Origin: an uncultured Bacillota bacterium
Lineage (GTDB): Bacteria; Bacillota_I; Bacilli_A; Erysipelotrichales; Erysipelotrichaceae
Assembly: GCA_946619805.1 (NCBI GenBank)
Contig: CAMOMM010000005.1
Coordinates: forward strand, 1 to 14,124
DNA length: 14,124 nt
Direction: 5' to 3'
The translations under genes and the position numbers were made by a program. Shown piece by piece: positions 7,252-14,123 of this stretch. Numbering within the stretch: position 1 is the stretch's first letter; every line of letters starts with the position of its first letter. Under the pieces are notes generated by a model. That model was given only the letters and a program-made list of their open reading frames with translations. It was not told the DNA's origin and made no database searches.

Positions 7252-7856
7252 AATCTTCCTTCTTTCCGGATAAACCGTCTCAGTTTATCCGTATCACCGT
7301 CAAACAGATATCCTGCAATACCTGCTCTGGCTGCCCCGTCAATATTTCTCTGCAGATCATCGATGAACAGACATTCCTCCGCTTTCAGATCATATCTTTC
7401 CAATAAGATCTGGAATATCTTCAGTTCCGGTTTTACCGTTTTTTCCAAAGCTGATACAACTGTTCCTTCAAAATACTGATTACCCGGTACTCTTGGCCAG
7501 TATACAGGCTGTCTTTCGCTGGCATTGGAAAGCAGATACAGATGGTATCCTGCCTCATGACATTCCTTTAACAGAGCTTCCATTCCCTTAACGGGATACA
7601 CCGGAACATTCCAGTTATAGATCAGCTGATACGCCTTTTCATGCAGCCTTTCCGGTATTCTCTGACAGACACTTTCATACATTGCCCGTTCATTGAGTTC
7701 ACCGGCATCCATCTGATGCCACTGCTCATGATGAAAAGTTTCCCTTAGAAGTAATTCCCGGTCCTCAGGACTGTCAGGATTTACCCTGTTTACATAAAAT
7801 ACAGGATCATATTCCATCAGTACTCTTCCCATGTCAAAAATAAGGTTTCTGATCAT
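7248..7856 (-). CDS. HAD-superfamily phosphatase, YihX-like subgroup
   Basis: A 202-residue HAD hydrolase of subfamily IA with a helical cap. Motif I is FDMGRVL (7-13): nucleophile Asp8 is present, but the usual general-acid Asp two residues later is Gly10, as is normal for the YihX-like subgroup (E. coli YihX has DLGNV). Motif II is LLSNAS with Ser110, motif III the Lys142 in KTVKPELKIF, and motif IV FIDDLQRNIDGA with Asp166-Asp167. The cap lies at about residues 16-90. E. coli YihX dephosphorylates alpha-glucose 1-phosphate; whether this protein does the same cannot be read from the sequence. ATG start with AGGAG six nt upstream, placed three nt after the nuclease stop. It overlaps the next gene by 4 bp. 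Confidence 0.88.
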   Translation of the reverse strand: MIRNLIFDMGRVLMEYDPVFYVNRVNPDSPEDRELLLRETFHHEQWHQMDAGELNERAMYESVCQRIPERLHEKAYQLIYNWNVPVYPVKGMEALLKECHEAGYHLYLLSNASERQPVYWPRVPGNQYFEGTVVSALEKTVKPELKIFQILLERYDLKAEECLFIDDLQRNIDGAARAGIAGYLFDGDTDKLRRFIRKEGRL

Positions 7857-7859
7857 GTT

Positions 7860-8441
7860 CTACTCCTCATACAGATATTTCATGCGGTCAATGCGGTTAA
7901 ACCATTTACGGTACTTCCCATTCGGTGAGTAATATTTTGCCCTGCTCTGAGTATTCTGCAGTAACAGAGCATTGAAGTTGTATTTCTTGAATTCATTGAA
8001 ATCATTGAACTTACAGGTGTTGGAAGTCCATATGTAGGCAAGAGTTCTGCCATACTTATCCTTCTGTCCCTTATCGAACTCAAGGTATATCGTCTGTCCC
8101 AGCTTGAAATATCCGCTGGTATATTCATAGGCCTTTTCTCCTTCATCAGTACAGTCCTGTACCGTACACCTGGTTGATTCAGGAGCATCAACACCTATCA
8201 GTCTTACTGTCATCTCCTGACCGTCCATGACAACCACAATGGTGTCACCGTCACTGGCTCTCTTGAATGCTGCGGCATGCAGTATTACTTCATCATCCGT
8301 GTAACTGAAGACATCAAAAACCGGTGATGTCGGATATAAGTCAGAATATATTCTGAAACCAAGCAGAAAAACCGCCAGCAAAGCTACCGCTATGTTGATC
8401 AGCTGTCTCTTCGTGAATCCTTTTCTGCCTGTCTTAGCCAT
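7860..8441 (-). CDS. Membrane-anchored staphylococcal-type (thermonuclease family) nuclease
   Basis: A 193-residue nuclease of the SNase fold with one N-terminal membrane segment. The basic head (KTGRKGFTKRQ) and hydrophobic helix at about 14-31 predict N-inside, catalytic domain outside. The OB-fold core begins FKRASDGDTIVV (Asp66, calcium ligand), then VRLIGVDAPES with Arg80, Asp85 and Glu88, and LEFDKGQKDKYGRTLAYIW with Arg132; these match Arg35, Asp40, Glu43 and Arg87 of staphylococcal nuclease, so it should be active. Two Cys (92, 97) lie in the loop after Glu88 and could form a disulfide outside the cell. The C-terminal helices are shorter than in S. aureus. The start is two nt after the nagA stop; GAGG is 15 nt upstream, so translation probably depends on coupling. 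Likely role: nucleic-acid degradation at the surface, unlike its repair and tRNA neighbours. Confidence 0.88.
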   Translation of the reverse strand: MAKTGRKGFTKRQLINIAVALLAVFLLGFRIYSDLYPTSPVFDVFSYTDDEVILHAAAFKRASDGDTIVVVMDGQEMTVRLIGVDAPESTRCTVQDCTDEGEKAYEYTSGYFKLGQTIYLEFDKGQKDKYGRTLAYIWTSNTCKFNDFNEFKKYNFNALLLQNTQSRAKYYSPNGKYRKWFNRIDRMKYLYEE

Positions 8442-8443
8442 TT

Positions 8444-9580
8444 CTAATATTCTTTTCCTCTTACAAAGACCTTTACGATTTCATAATCATCATCCAGAAC
8501 CACGATATCTGCATCGTGCCCGGCTGTTAATGCACCTTTTCTGTCATCCACACCCAGTAATCTGGCCGGATTGATGGTTGCGGAATTAATGGCCAGTTCT
8601 TCGGAAACATGAGCCTTTTCAATCAGTACCTGCAATCCCCTGTTCAGCCTTAAGGTTGAACCGGCAAGATTTCCCTGCGGTACCAGTCTGGCACTGCCGT
8701 CTTCACAGACTCTTATCTTCATCCCGCCGCTGGTATACTCGCCCATCGGCAGACCCTTTGGTCTCAAACTGTCGGATATCATTACGGCATATCCCGGATG
8801 CTTGGCTTCAAACATTACCTTAAGCGCATCAACTGAAGAATGATTGCCGTCACAGATCAGTTCGCCATATACATCCTGAAATCTCATGGCAGCGCCCATC
8901 ATGCCCAGTTCACGGTGACCGAAATTGCTCATGCCGTTATAGACATGGGTCATGGTCCTGGCTCCGTTGGCAATGCCCATTTCAGCGTCTTTATACGAAC
9001 CGCTGGTATGGCCCATGGATACCACAACACCATTGGCTGCACACCATCTGGTTAATTCAAAATTCTTATCGTGTTCAGGAGCCAGAGTAATGTAATGAAT
9101 CAGACCTCCGGCAGTTTCCTGATAGTGCTTAAACTGTTCAACATCAGCATCCAGAATGAATTCCTCCGGCTGAGCTCCCTTTTTGGCCTGGTCAAGATAT
9201 GGTCCTTCAAAGTGAATACCCAGGATCTCTGCACCCTCATATCCGTCTTCCACGACTTTTCTGACATTTCTGACTGCTTTGTCCAGTACTTCCACACTCT
9301 GGGTGATCGTGGTTGGCTGGAAAGAAGTAACACCTTCATCACCAGGTAATCTGGCTGCCCAGTTTCTCAACCCTTCCTCATCGCCGTCATTGGTATCAAA
9401 CCCATAGGCACCATGAGTATGAACATCGATCATGCCGGGAATTATTCTGTCATTGCCGAAGTCATGATCAACTTTCATGTGCCCATAAGGCCAGACGGCC
9501 CTGATCTTCTTTCCTTCAACTTCCAGCTGTGCTTCAATGAACTTATTTACGATCCAGACTCTTTTACTCTGTATGATCAT
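8444..9580 (-). CDS. nagA: N-acetylglucosamine-6-phosphate deacetylase
   Basis: Removes the acetyl group from GlcNAc-6-phosphate to give glucosamine-6-phosphate and acetate, in amino-sugar salvage and cell-wall recycling. The 378-residue protein has metal motif HTH (54-56) after IPGMIDV, the FEGPYLDQAKKGA loop with ligand Glu125, His191 in MGHTSG, His212 in THVYNGM, the phosphate/substrate region NGMSNFGHRELG and catalytic Asp270 in ISDSLRPKG. The intact HxH resembles the two-metal B. subtilis type rather than E. coli NagA. ATG start with AAAGGGAG seven nt upstream, four nt after the pepT stop. No nagB or sugar transporter is next to it, so the rest of the pathway must be elsewhere. Confidence 0.95.
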   Translation of the reverse strand: MIIQSKRVWIVNKFIEAQLEVEGKKIRAVWPYGHMKVDHDFGNDRIIPGMIDVHTHGAYGFDTNDGDEEGLRNWAARLPGDEGVTSFQPTTITQSVEVLDKAVRNVRKVVEDGYEGAEILGIHFEGPYLDQAKKGAQPEEFILDADVEQFKHYQETAGGLIHYITLAPEHDKNFELTRWCAANGVVVSMGHTSGSYKDAEMGIANGARTMTHVYNGMSNFGHRELGMMGAAMRFQDVYGELICDGNHSSVDALKVMFEAKHPGYAVMISDSLRPKGLPMGEYTSGGMKIRVCEDGSARLVPQGNLAGSTLRLNRGLQVLIEKAHVSEELAINSATINPARLLGVDDRKGALTAGHDADIVVLDDDYEIVKVFVRGKEY

Positions 9581-9584
9581 ACAA

Positions 9585-10808
9585 TTACTCCCTTTCTGTA
9601 ATATTTCTGATAAGGTTAAGCATGATCTTAACCATTTCCTTCATGTCATCAATGCATAACAGTTCGTGGTTACCGTGATACATCATGCCTCCGGTACCCA
9701 GATTAGGGGTAGGCAGACCCATCACGGTCAGCTGTGAACCGTCAGTTCCTCCTCTTATCGGATCACTACCCGGCTGATACCCGGCTTCCCTGATGGCTTT
9801 TTCAGCCATTTCGATTATATACATTTTATCATTAAACGCTTCCCTCATGTTACGGTAGCCATCTCTCAGCACCAGTTCAACGACTTCTCTGCCATACATT
9901 CTGTTGATGTGATCTCTGATATATTCAAATTCCTTTTTCTGTTTTTCCAGCAGAGTGAGATCATGGTTTCTGATGATGTAGAATCCCTCAGCTTTTTCAA
10001 CGGTACCGTTCATGTCGGTAAGGTGATTGAATCCTTCCCTTTTCTCCGTGAATTCAGGTCTTTCAAATACCGGCAGCATGGCATGAAAATCCATCAGTAC
10101 CTGGGAAGCATTGATCATTCTGCCCTTGGCATCACCGGGGTGAATACTGTTGCCATGAACAATGACATGGGCACTGGCTGCGTTAAATGTCTCATAAGTG
10201 ATCTCATTTACTTCACCACCGTCAACCGTAAAGGCATAGTCACACCTGAATTCATTCAGATCAATGTTTCCGATTCCCGTTCCTACCTCTTCATCAGGAG
10301 TAAAGCATACCCTGATGTTGCCGTGAGGACATTCAGGATGCTGCTGAAGATACTGAACGGTATCCATTATGATGGCAATGCCTGCCTTGTCATCAGCCCC
10401 CAACAGGGTTGTACCATCGGTAACGATTATGTCCTTGCCTTTTAATTTCGCAATGTCAGGATAATCCGCAACCTTGGTAAAGATGCCTTCACTTAATTCA
10501 ATGTCCCCGCCGTCATAGTTTTCAATGATTCTGGCTTTGATATTCCTGCCTGATGCTGCATTGGAAGTGTCCATGTGAGCAAGGAATCCTACCGTATCAC
10601 ATTTTTTGTCCGTATTTGCCGGCAGTAAACCGTAAACAAAGCTCTTATCATCAACTTTTACATCCCGTACACCAAGTTCCTTAAGTTCTTCTTCCAGCTG
10701 ATGTGCCAGAATGAACTCGTTTGGATTACTTGGGCAGACCTTACTGTCATCAGCTGAAGTCGTATCTACTTTCGTATATGATATAAATCTTTCAACAATG
10801 TCTTTCAT
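9585..10808 (-). CDS. pepT: Peptidase T (tripeptide aminopeptidase)
   Basis: Cytosolic dizinc M20 aminopeptidase releasing the N-terminal residue of tripeptides. The 407 residues match the family length. Visible are HMDTS with His78 and Asp80, LLGADDKAG with bridging Asp139, TPDEEVGTG with catalytic base Glu173 and ligand Glu174, FTVDGGE with Asp196, the dimerisation lid from GNSIHPGDAKGRMINA onward, GGTDGSQLT, and the C-terminal HGNHE with the final ligand (His378). All metal positions are present. ATG start with AAAGGAG seven nt upstream. It is the first gene of the ten-gene operon, 23 nt after the ATPase stop with no terminator between. No clear promoter is seen immediately upstream: a TATAAA at 10821-10826 has no good -35. 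Confidence 0.95.
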   Translation of the reverse strand: MKDIVERFISYTKVDTTSADDSKVCPSNPNEFILAHQLEEELKELGVRDVKVDDKSFVYGLLPANTDKKCDTVGFLAHMDTSNAASGRNIKARIIENYDGGDIELSEGIFTKVADYPDIAKLKGKDIIVTDGTTLLGADDKAGIAIIMDTVQYLQQHPECPHGNIRVCFTPDEEVGTGIGNIDLNEFRCDYAFTVDGGEVNEITYETFNAASAHVIVHGNSIHPGDAKGRMINASQVLMDFHAMLPVFERPEFTEKREGFNHLTDMNGTVEKAEGFYIIRNHDLTLLEKQKKEFEYIRDHINRMYGREVVELVLRDGYRNMREAFNDKMYIIEMAEKAIREAGYQPGSDPIRGGTDGSQLTVMGLPTPNLGTGGMMYHGNHELLCIDDMKEMVKIMLNLIRNITERE

Positions 10809-10831
10809 AATGTTTCTCCTTTTATAATCAT

Positions 10832-12016
10832 TTATCCCAAATCATTCATCTGCAGGAAATCCTTCAGAGCAATATGCCTTACCGTACTGGTTGAATAATC
10901 GATCTCATCGTTGGAAATCACAATTTTCTGATTAAGATTATCCAGTCCGGCAAAAGCTCCGAACTCTCTGTTATATGTTTTTTCTTCAGCAACTGTTAAG
11001 GCAACCTGAACAAAATAGGTCTTATTTCCTTTTTTAGCGATGAAATCTATTACTTTTCCGGCATTATCGTAAACTCTCAGATCATATCCCATAAACAACA
11101 GTTCATTGTATACAATGTTTTCCATATTATATGTCAGATCATATCTGTTTCCCATAACCATAATTGAATTCAGGGATACATCTTCATTGTAGAGTTTCTG
11201 ATAATATGTCAGTTCCTTTTTTACCTTGTTTGAATACTGCCTGATGCTCTCTATTATATAGGCTTCTTCAAGGAAACTGATATATTTCAGTATTGTATTA
11301 ATCGAACATGCACCGTAATTATCATTAATATACTTGTGAATTGAGCGGGCAGAGAAGATACGGCTGTTTGTTCTTAGAATATAACGGACAAAATTGGTGA
11401 ACAAATCAGTTTTTCTTATTTTATAACGGTTTATCAAGTCGTTTATGACTATGGTGTTAACCAGATCATTCAGATATGTTTTCTGATCAGTAAGTGTGTC
11501 AAACTCTATTCTTTTTGGGAATCCTCCCCAGATAAGATAATCGGTAACTGTGACTTCTTTTCCTAATTCCTCTGCATATTCGTGAAGTTCTCTGTATACA
11601 AAAGGTTTTATTCTGAACGCAACATATCTCCCGGATAATTCACTGGTAAATTCACTGGACAGCAGTTTCGAATTTGATCCTGTAATGAACAGTGAATTAT
11701 TGTGCAGTCTCAGGGATTTACATGCATCCAGCCAGTTTTCCATGTTCTGAATCTCATCAAAAAACAGATAGCATTTTCCCTCTTTTCGATTCTGTTCAAC
11801 ATAATCAATCAGCTGCAGTGGTGATTTTATGGCTGAGCGTACTGCCAGATCTTCGAAATTAAGATATATGATATTAGCGCTTTTTGCCCTGATTTCTTCC
11901 ATGATCTGTTCTAAAAGAACTGTTTTTCCACATCTTCTGATTCCTGTGATGATTTTTATCAGATCTGATTCATAAAAACCTCTTATCCGGCTGATATACT
12001 TTTCTCTTTTTATCAT
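10832..12016 (-). CDS. AAA-type ATPase with DUF4143 C-terminal domain
   Basis: A 394-residue protein of the large AAA_14/DUF4143 family, common and multi-copy in gut Bacillota and Bacteroidota, function not established. The ATPase half has Walker A GIRRCGKT (25-32), Walker B LFFDEIQ (84-90) and a sensor-like ITGSNSKLL (111-119). A winged-helix-like segment around 205-260 is followed by a DUF4143 domain that resembles a PD-(D/E)xK nuclease fold: Glu305 in VYNELLF, Asp324 in KVIDF, and VQVALTV where a catalytic nuclease would have an E-x-K, so cleavage is doubtful. Sampled stretches look clearly richer in A+T than the neighbours (about a third G+C against 45-50%), which fits acquisition. ATG start with AGGAG nine nt upstream. 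It has its own promoter and repeats upstream, and runs without a terminator into pepT. Confidence 0.88.
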   Translation of the reverse strand: MIKREKYISRIRGFYESDLIKIITGIRRCGKTVLLEQIMEEIRAKSANIIYLNFEDLAVRSAIKSPLQLIDYVEQNRKEGKCYLFFDEIQNMENWLDACKSLRLHNNSLFITGSNSKLLSSEFTSELSGRYVAFRIKPFVYRELHEYAEELGKEVTVTDYLIWGGFPKRIEFDTLTDQKTYLNDLVNTIVINDLINRYKIRKTDLFTNFVRYILRTNSRIFSARSIHKYINDNYGACSINTILKYISFLEEAYIIESIRQYSNKVKKELTYYQKLYNEDVSLNSIMVMGNRYDLTYNMENIVYNELLFMGYDLRVYDNAGKVIDFIAKKGNKTYFVQVALTVAEEKTYNREFGAFAGLDNLNQKIVISNDEIDYSTSTVRHIALKDFLQMNDLG

Positions 12017-12036
12017 TATGCTCTTCTCCTACCGTA

Positions 12037-12065
12037 ATTATACTGAACAAAATTGTGTCCTTCAA
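12037..12065 (-). promoter_or_regulatory. Promoter of the AAA/DUF4143 ATPase gene
   Basis: Minus strand TATAAT (12037-12042) and TTGAAG (12060-12065, four of six to TTGACA) at the ideal 17-bp spacing. Transcription would start near 12030, just at the AGGAG ribosome site (12026-12030), giving a very short leader. A TGAAC half-site (12044-12048) lies in the spacer against the -10. Confidence 0.65.
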
Positions 12066-12125
12066 TATTTTTGTTCACTATTACTGAACGGTTTTCGTTT
12101 AAATTGAACTTTTGTTCAATAGAAC
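12041..12125. repeat. TGAAC/GTTCA repeat cluster, putative operator region
   Basis: Six TGAAC-type half-sites lie within 85 bp. GTTCA-N7-TGAAC at 12073-12089 is a 17-bp palindrome with seven of eight pairs matching; ATTGAAC-TTTT-GTTCAAT at 12103-12120 is a perfect 7-bp inverted repeat; TGAAC at 12044-12048 and AGAAC at 12121-12125 are single half-sites. The octamer TACTGAAC occurs at 12041 and 12082, 41 bp apart, close to four helical turns; the two palindrome centres are about 30 bp apart. The cluster overlaps the promoter at 12037-12065, as an operator would. No regulator is identified. Confidence 0.5.
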
Positions 12126-12132
12126 TGATTTA

Positions 12133-12164
12133 TAAAGAAAGCATTCTCCATAACAAGAACGCTT
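12133..12164 (-). terminator. Intrinsic terminator of nudC
   Basis: Two nt after the stop at 12167, AAGCGTTCT (12164-12156) pairs with AGAATGCTT (12147-12139) over nine pairs including one G-T, with an 8-nt loop, followed by TCTTTATA. The stem is good but the T-tract is interrupted, so termination may be partial. Confidence 0.6.
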
Positions 12165-12166
12165 AT

Positions 12167-13006
12167 TTATAAATCCATATTTTCTTTAAACATCTTCATC
12201 ATCTCATTAGTAAGACTGTAATCAGATGGCTGAAGCACAATATCTTCTCTTTTCACCCATTCAGCATATTTCAGCTCTGACGGATCTATTCTGATCGAAT
12301 CATCCCCATCAACATCACAATAGAAGCCCATAAGGATATCCTGAGCAATACCCCATGGCTGGGACTTATAATAGGTTATGTTTTTTACCTTAAGTCCGGT
12401 TTCTTCCATGACCTCTCTTCTTACGGTTTCCTCAACTGTTTCACCTATTTCCGTAAACCCGGCTACCAGAGCATTATGCCCATAGCCTCTGGCATATCTG
12501 GTCAGTAACAGCCTGTCACCGTTTCTGACTCCGACAATGACTGCCGGATTGATTCTTGGATATATTACATTACCGCACTGTGAACATCTTAAAGCCCTTT
12601 CCTTATCATCATATTCTGTTTTATGACCGCATCTGCCACAGTATCTGTTATCACTGTACCATTTCTCCAGATGCATGGCGGTAAAGGCTGCCAATGACTT
12701 ATAGTTGGCGCTCACACGTTCCCTCAGAAAACTGTTAATAGCGTAAAAATCATATCCTTCCGGAATCTCAGAGACATTCTCCAGCATGAAATAATCATCC
12801 TCATCAATGGAAAACAGGTAAACCGCCTGACCTTTATTTCCCATCTCTCTGTAACTCGGGAAATACAGATTCCTGAGACTGTCATCATAATGGCACAGAA
12901 TCTGTCCGTCCCTAACCACAAGTACCGGGCTGTCCTGCTGAGGCTTCTTATTTTCGTAATGATTGTTAAAAACATGCGGAGCAATATCCTGTATCATAGT
13001 CGTCAC
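12167..13006 (-). CDS. nudC: NAD+ diphosphatase-like Nudix hydrolase (NudC family)
   Basis: Predicted to split NAD(H) into NMN(H) and AMP; NudC enzymes can also remove NAD caps from RNA. Up to 279 residues. The N-terminal domain (1-115) is followed by a four-Cys zinc ribbon (Cys123, Cys126, Cys141, Cys144) and a complete Nudix box from Gly183 to Leu205 (GFTEIGE, then REVMEETGL). Ten residues later comes SQPWGIAQDIL (215-225), in the place of the NudC signature SQPWPFPxS. SQPW is kept but the following residues differ, so substrate preference may be altered. The frame opens with GTG at 13006, but the fourth codon, ATG at 12997, has AAAGGTG seven nt upstream and is the likelier start. It stands alone between two terminators. 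Confidence 0.87.
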   Translation of the reverse strand: MTTMIQDIAPHVFNNHYENKKPQQDSPVLVVRDGQILCHYDDSLRNLYFPSYREMGNKGQAVYLFSIDEDDYFMLENVSEIPEGYDFYAINSFLRERVSANYKSLAAFTAMHLEKWYSDNRYCGRCGHKTEYDDKERALRCSQCGNVIYPRINPAVIVGVRNGDRLLLTRYARGYGHNALVAGFTEIGETVEETVRREVMEETGLKVKNITYYKSQPWGIAQDILMGFYCDVDGDDSIRIDPSELKYAEWVKREDIVLQPSDYSLTNEMMKMFKENMDL

Positions 13007-13010
13007 CTTT
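13004..13010 (-). promoter_or_regulatory. Ribosome-binding site deciding the nudC start
   Basis: Minus strand AAAGGTG ends seven nt before the ATG at 12997 and contains the GTG that could otherwise be read as the start at 13006. The GTG would have only a weaker AGAAGAG upstream, so initiation at 12997 is favoured. Confidence 0.45.
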
Positions 13011-13020
13011 TCTCTTCTAT

Positions 13021-13026
13021 ATTATA
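13021..13026 (-). promoter_or_regulatory. Candidate -10 box for nudC directly after a terminator
   Basis: A perfect TATAAT follows the T-tract of the MATE gene terminator by one G. The -35 position falls in the terminator stem and matches poorly, so this rests on the -10 alone. Transcription would start near 13014, giving a leader of about 17 nt to the ATG. Confidence 0.4.
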
Positions 13027-13054
13027 CAAAAATCATCCCTTGCATAGGGATGAT
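13027..13054 (-). terminator. Intrinsic terminator of the MATE transporter gene
   Basis: ATCATCCCT (13054-13046) pairs perfectly with AGGGATGAT (13040-13032) across a 5-nt loop, followed by five T residues (13032-13028, the first shared with the stem). It begins ten nt after the stop at 13065. Confidence 0.85.
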
Positions 13055-13064
13055 AATTGACCTT

Positions 13065-14123
13065 TTACGCTAACTGAAGCTTATGCTTCTTCTGAATACT
13101 GCCATATACCAGCATAAATGACAGCAGATGAATTGCTCCGGTAATGATCCAGCTTAACGGATATGATACATACAGGCTTTCAATGTTCCGGTGAACCTGG
13201 AAATATGTGGCGATCCAGACAAGTCTGAAAATACATACTCCTGCCAGAGAAACAACCATTGGGAACATGGACTGTCCCATTCCTCTTAATGAGCCAACCA
13301 GCACATCCATCATTCCGCACAGGAAATACAGACGGCAGACAAATCTCAGCCTGATCATTCCGGCCGCAATTACCTCAGGATCATCTGAATAGATTGACAG
13401 CAGTGATCTGCCGAACACATATCCTCCAACCCCACATAATAGTCCGGTTAACAGAACGCATACCTCACAGACAAGCAGGATCTTTCTGATCCTGGAAACC
13501 TTCCCGGCTCCCAGATTCTGGCTGGTAAAAGTCAGACAGGTCTGATAGAAAGCACTCATGGCATTGTAGACAAATCCCTCAATTGAAGAAGCTGCCCCAT
13601 TACCTGCCATTGTAACGGCACCGAATTCATTGACTGATGACTGAATCGCAACATTGCTGAGGGAGAACACCGTTCCCTGAATTCCTGCCGGTATGCCTAC
13701 CTTGGAGATTTCCCATAAGGCATCCTTATCTATATAGAGATGTCTGATATCCAGTTTTACTGAACTGTTATCATTGATCAGAACATACAGGACAATTACC
13801 GCTGATATGTAGGAAGACAGTGAGCTGGCCAGTCCGACACCCGCAACATCCATCTTAGCCACAATGACAAAGAACAGATTAAGCAGAGCATTCAGGATTC
13901 CGGCAATGATAAGGGCATACAGTGGATTCTTGGTATCACCTCTGGCTCTTAAGGCTGCACTGACAAAGTTATAGACCATCGTTGCCAGCATGCCGGTAAA
14001 ATACACTCTTAAGTATACGGTACTGAGATCAATTACATCATCAGGTGATTTCATCATGACCAGTAAAGGACGGCTGAACACCACGCCTAATACCGTCAGT
14101 ATTACCCCGGCAAACAGAGCAAT
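13065..14123 (-). CDS. MATE family multidrug/cation antiporter, N-terminus outside window
   Basis: The frame is open through the right edge; the sequence before 14084 continues as hydrophobic membrane protein (…LFAGVILTVLGV), so the GTG at 14084 is not the real start. The visible 353 residues contain the MATE features ALRARGDTKNPLYALII, then ILNALLNLFFVI, the second-half KVGIPAGIQGTVFSLSNVAIQSSVN with its typical repeat of the first half, YQTCLTFTSQNLGAGKVSRIRK, and SLRGMGQSMFPM. About ten membrane segments are visible; two or so are missing. MATE proteins export cationic compounds using a Na+ or H+ gradient; the substrate cannot be told. The short basic tail KKHKL ends the protein, and a strong terminator follows. 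Confidence 0.9.
   Translation of the reverse strand: MALFAGVILTVLGVVFSRPLLVMMKSPDDVIDLSTVYLRVYFTGMLATMVYNFVSAALRARGDTKNPLYALIIAGILNALLNLFFVIVAKMDVAGVGLASSLSSYISAVIVLYVLINDNSSVKLDIRHLYIDKDALWEISKVGIPAGIQGTVFSLSNVAIQSSVNEFGAVTMAGNGAASSIEGFVYNAMSAFYQTCLTFTSQNLGAGKVSRIRKILLVCEVCVLLTGLLCGVGGYVFGRSLLSIYSDDPEVIAAGMIRLRFVCRLYFLCGMMDVLVGSLRGMGQSMFPMVVSLAGVCIFRLVWIATYFQVHRNIESLYVSYPLSWIITGAIHLLSFMLVYGSIQKKHKLQLA

Noticed and set aside
6811..7273. Overlapping plus-strand frames of 92-123 codons inside the DUF1697 gene
   Set aside because: They are antisense shadows of a conserved family protein; no start signals support them.
7269..7280. Gly10 in HAD motif I as a sign of an inactive phosphatase
   Set aside because: The DxG form is normal for the YihX-like subgroup, and the nucleophile, Lys and acidic pair are all present.
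9909..10445. A 178-codon plus-strand open frame inside pepT
   Set aside because: It is fully antisense to PepT, whose metal motifs are all intact on the other strand, and its product has no recognisable domain.
10809..10831. TATAAA before pepT as its promoter
   Set aside because: No -35 with better than three matches lies 16-18 bp upstream and there is no TGn extension; it overlaps the run leading into the ribosome site.
10832..12016. The AAA/DUF4143 ATPase as part of a phage-defence system
   Set aside because: There is no partner nuclease, methylase or reverse transcriptase next to it, and the family is widespread as single genes; the PD-(D/E)xK-like site also lacks its E-x-K.
12103..12120. 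The perfect inverted repeat ATTGAAC-TTTT-GTTCAAT as a terminator
   Set aside because: The stem is short and A+T-rich with no T-tract after it on either strand, and nudC already has a better hairpin at 12133-12164. An operator site is more likely.
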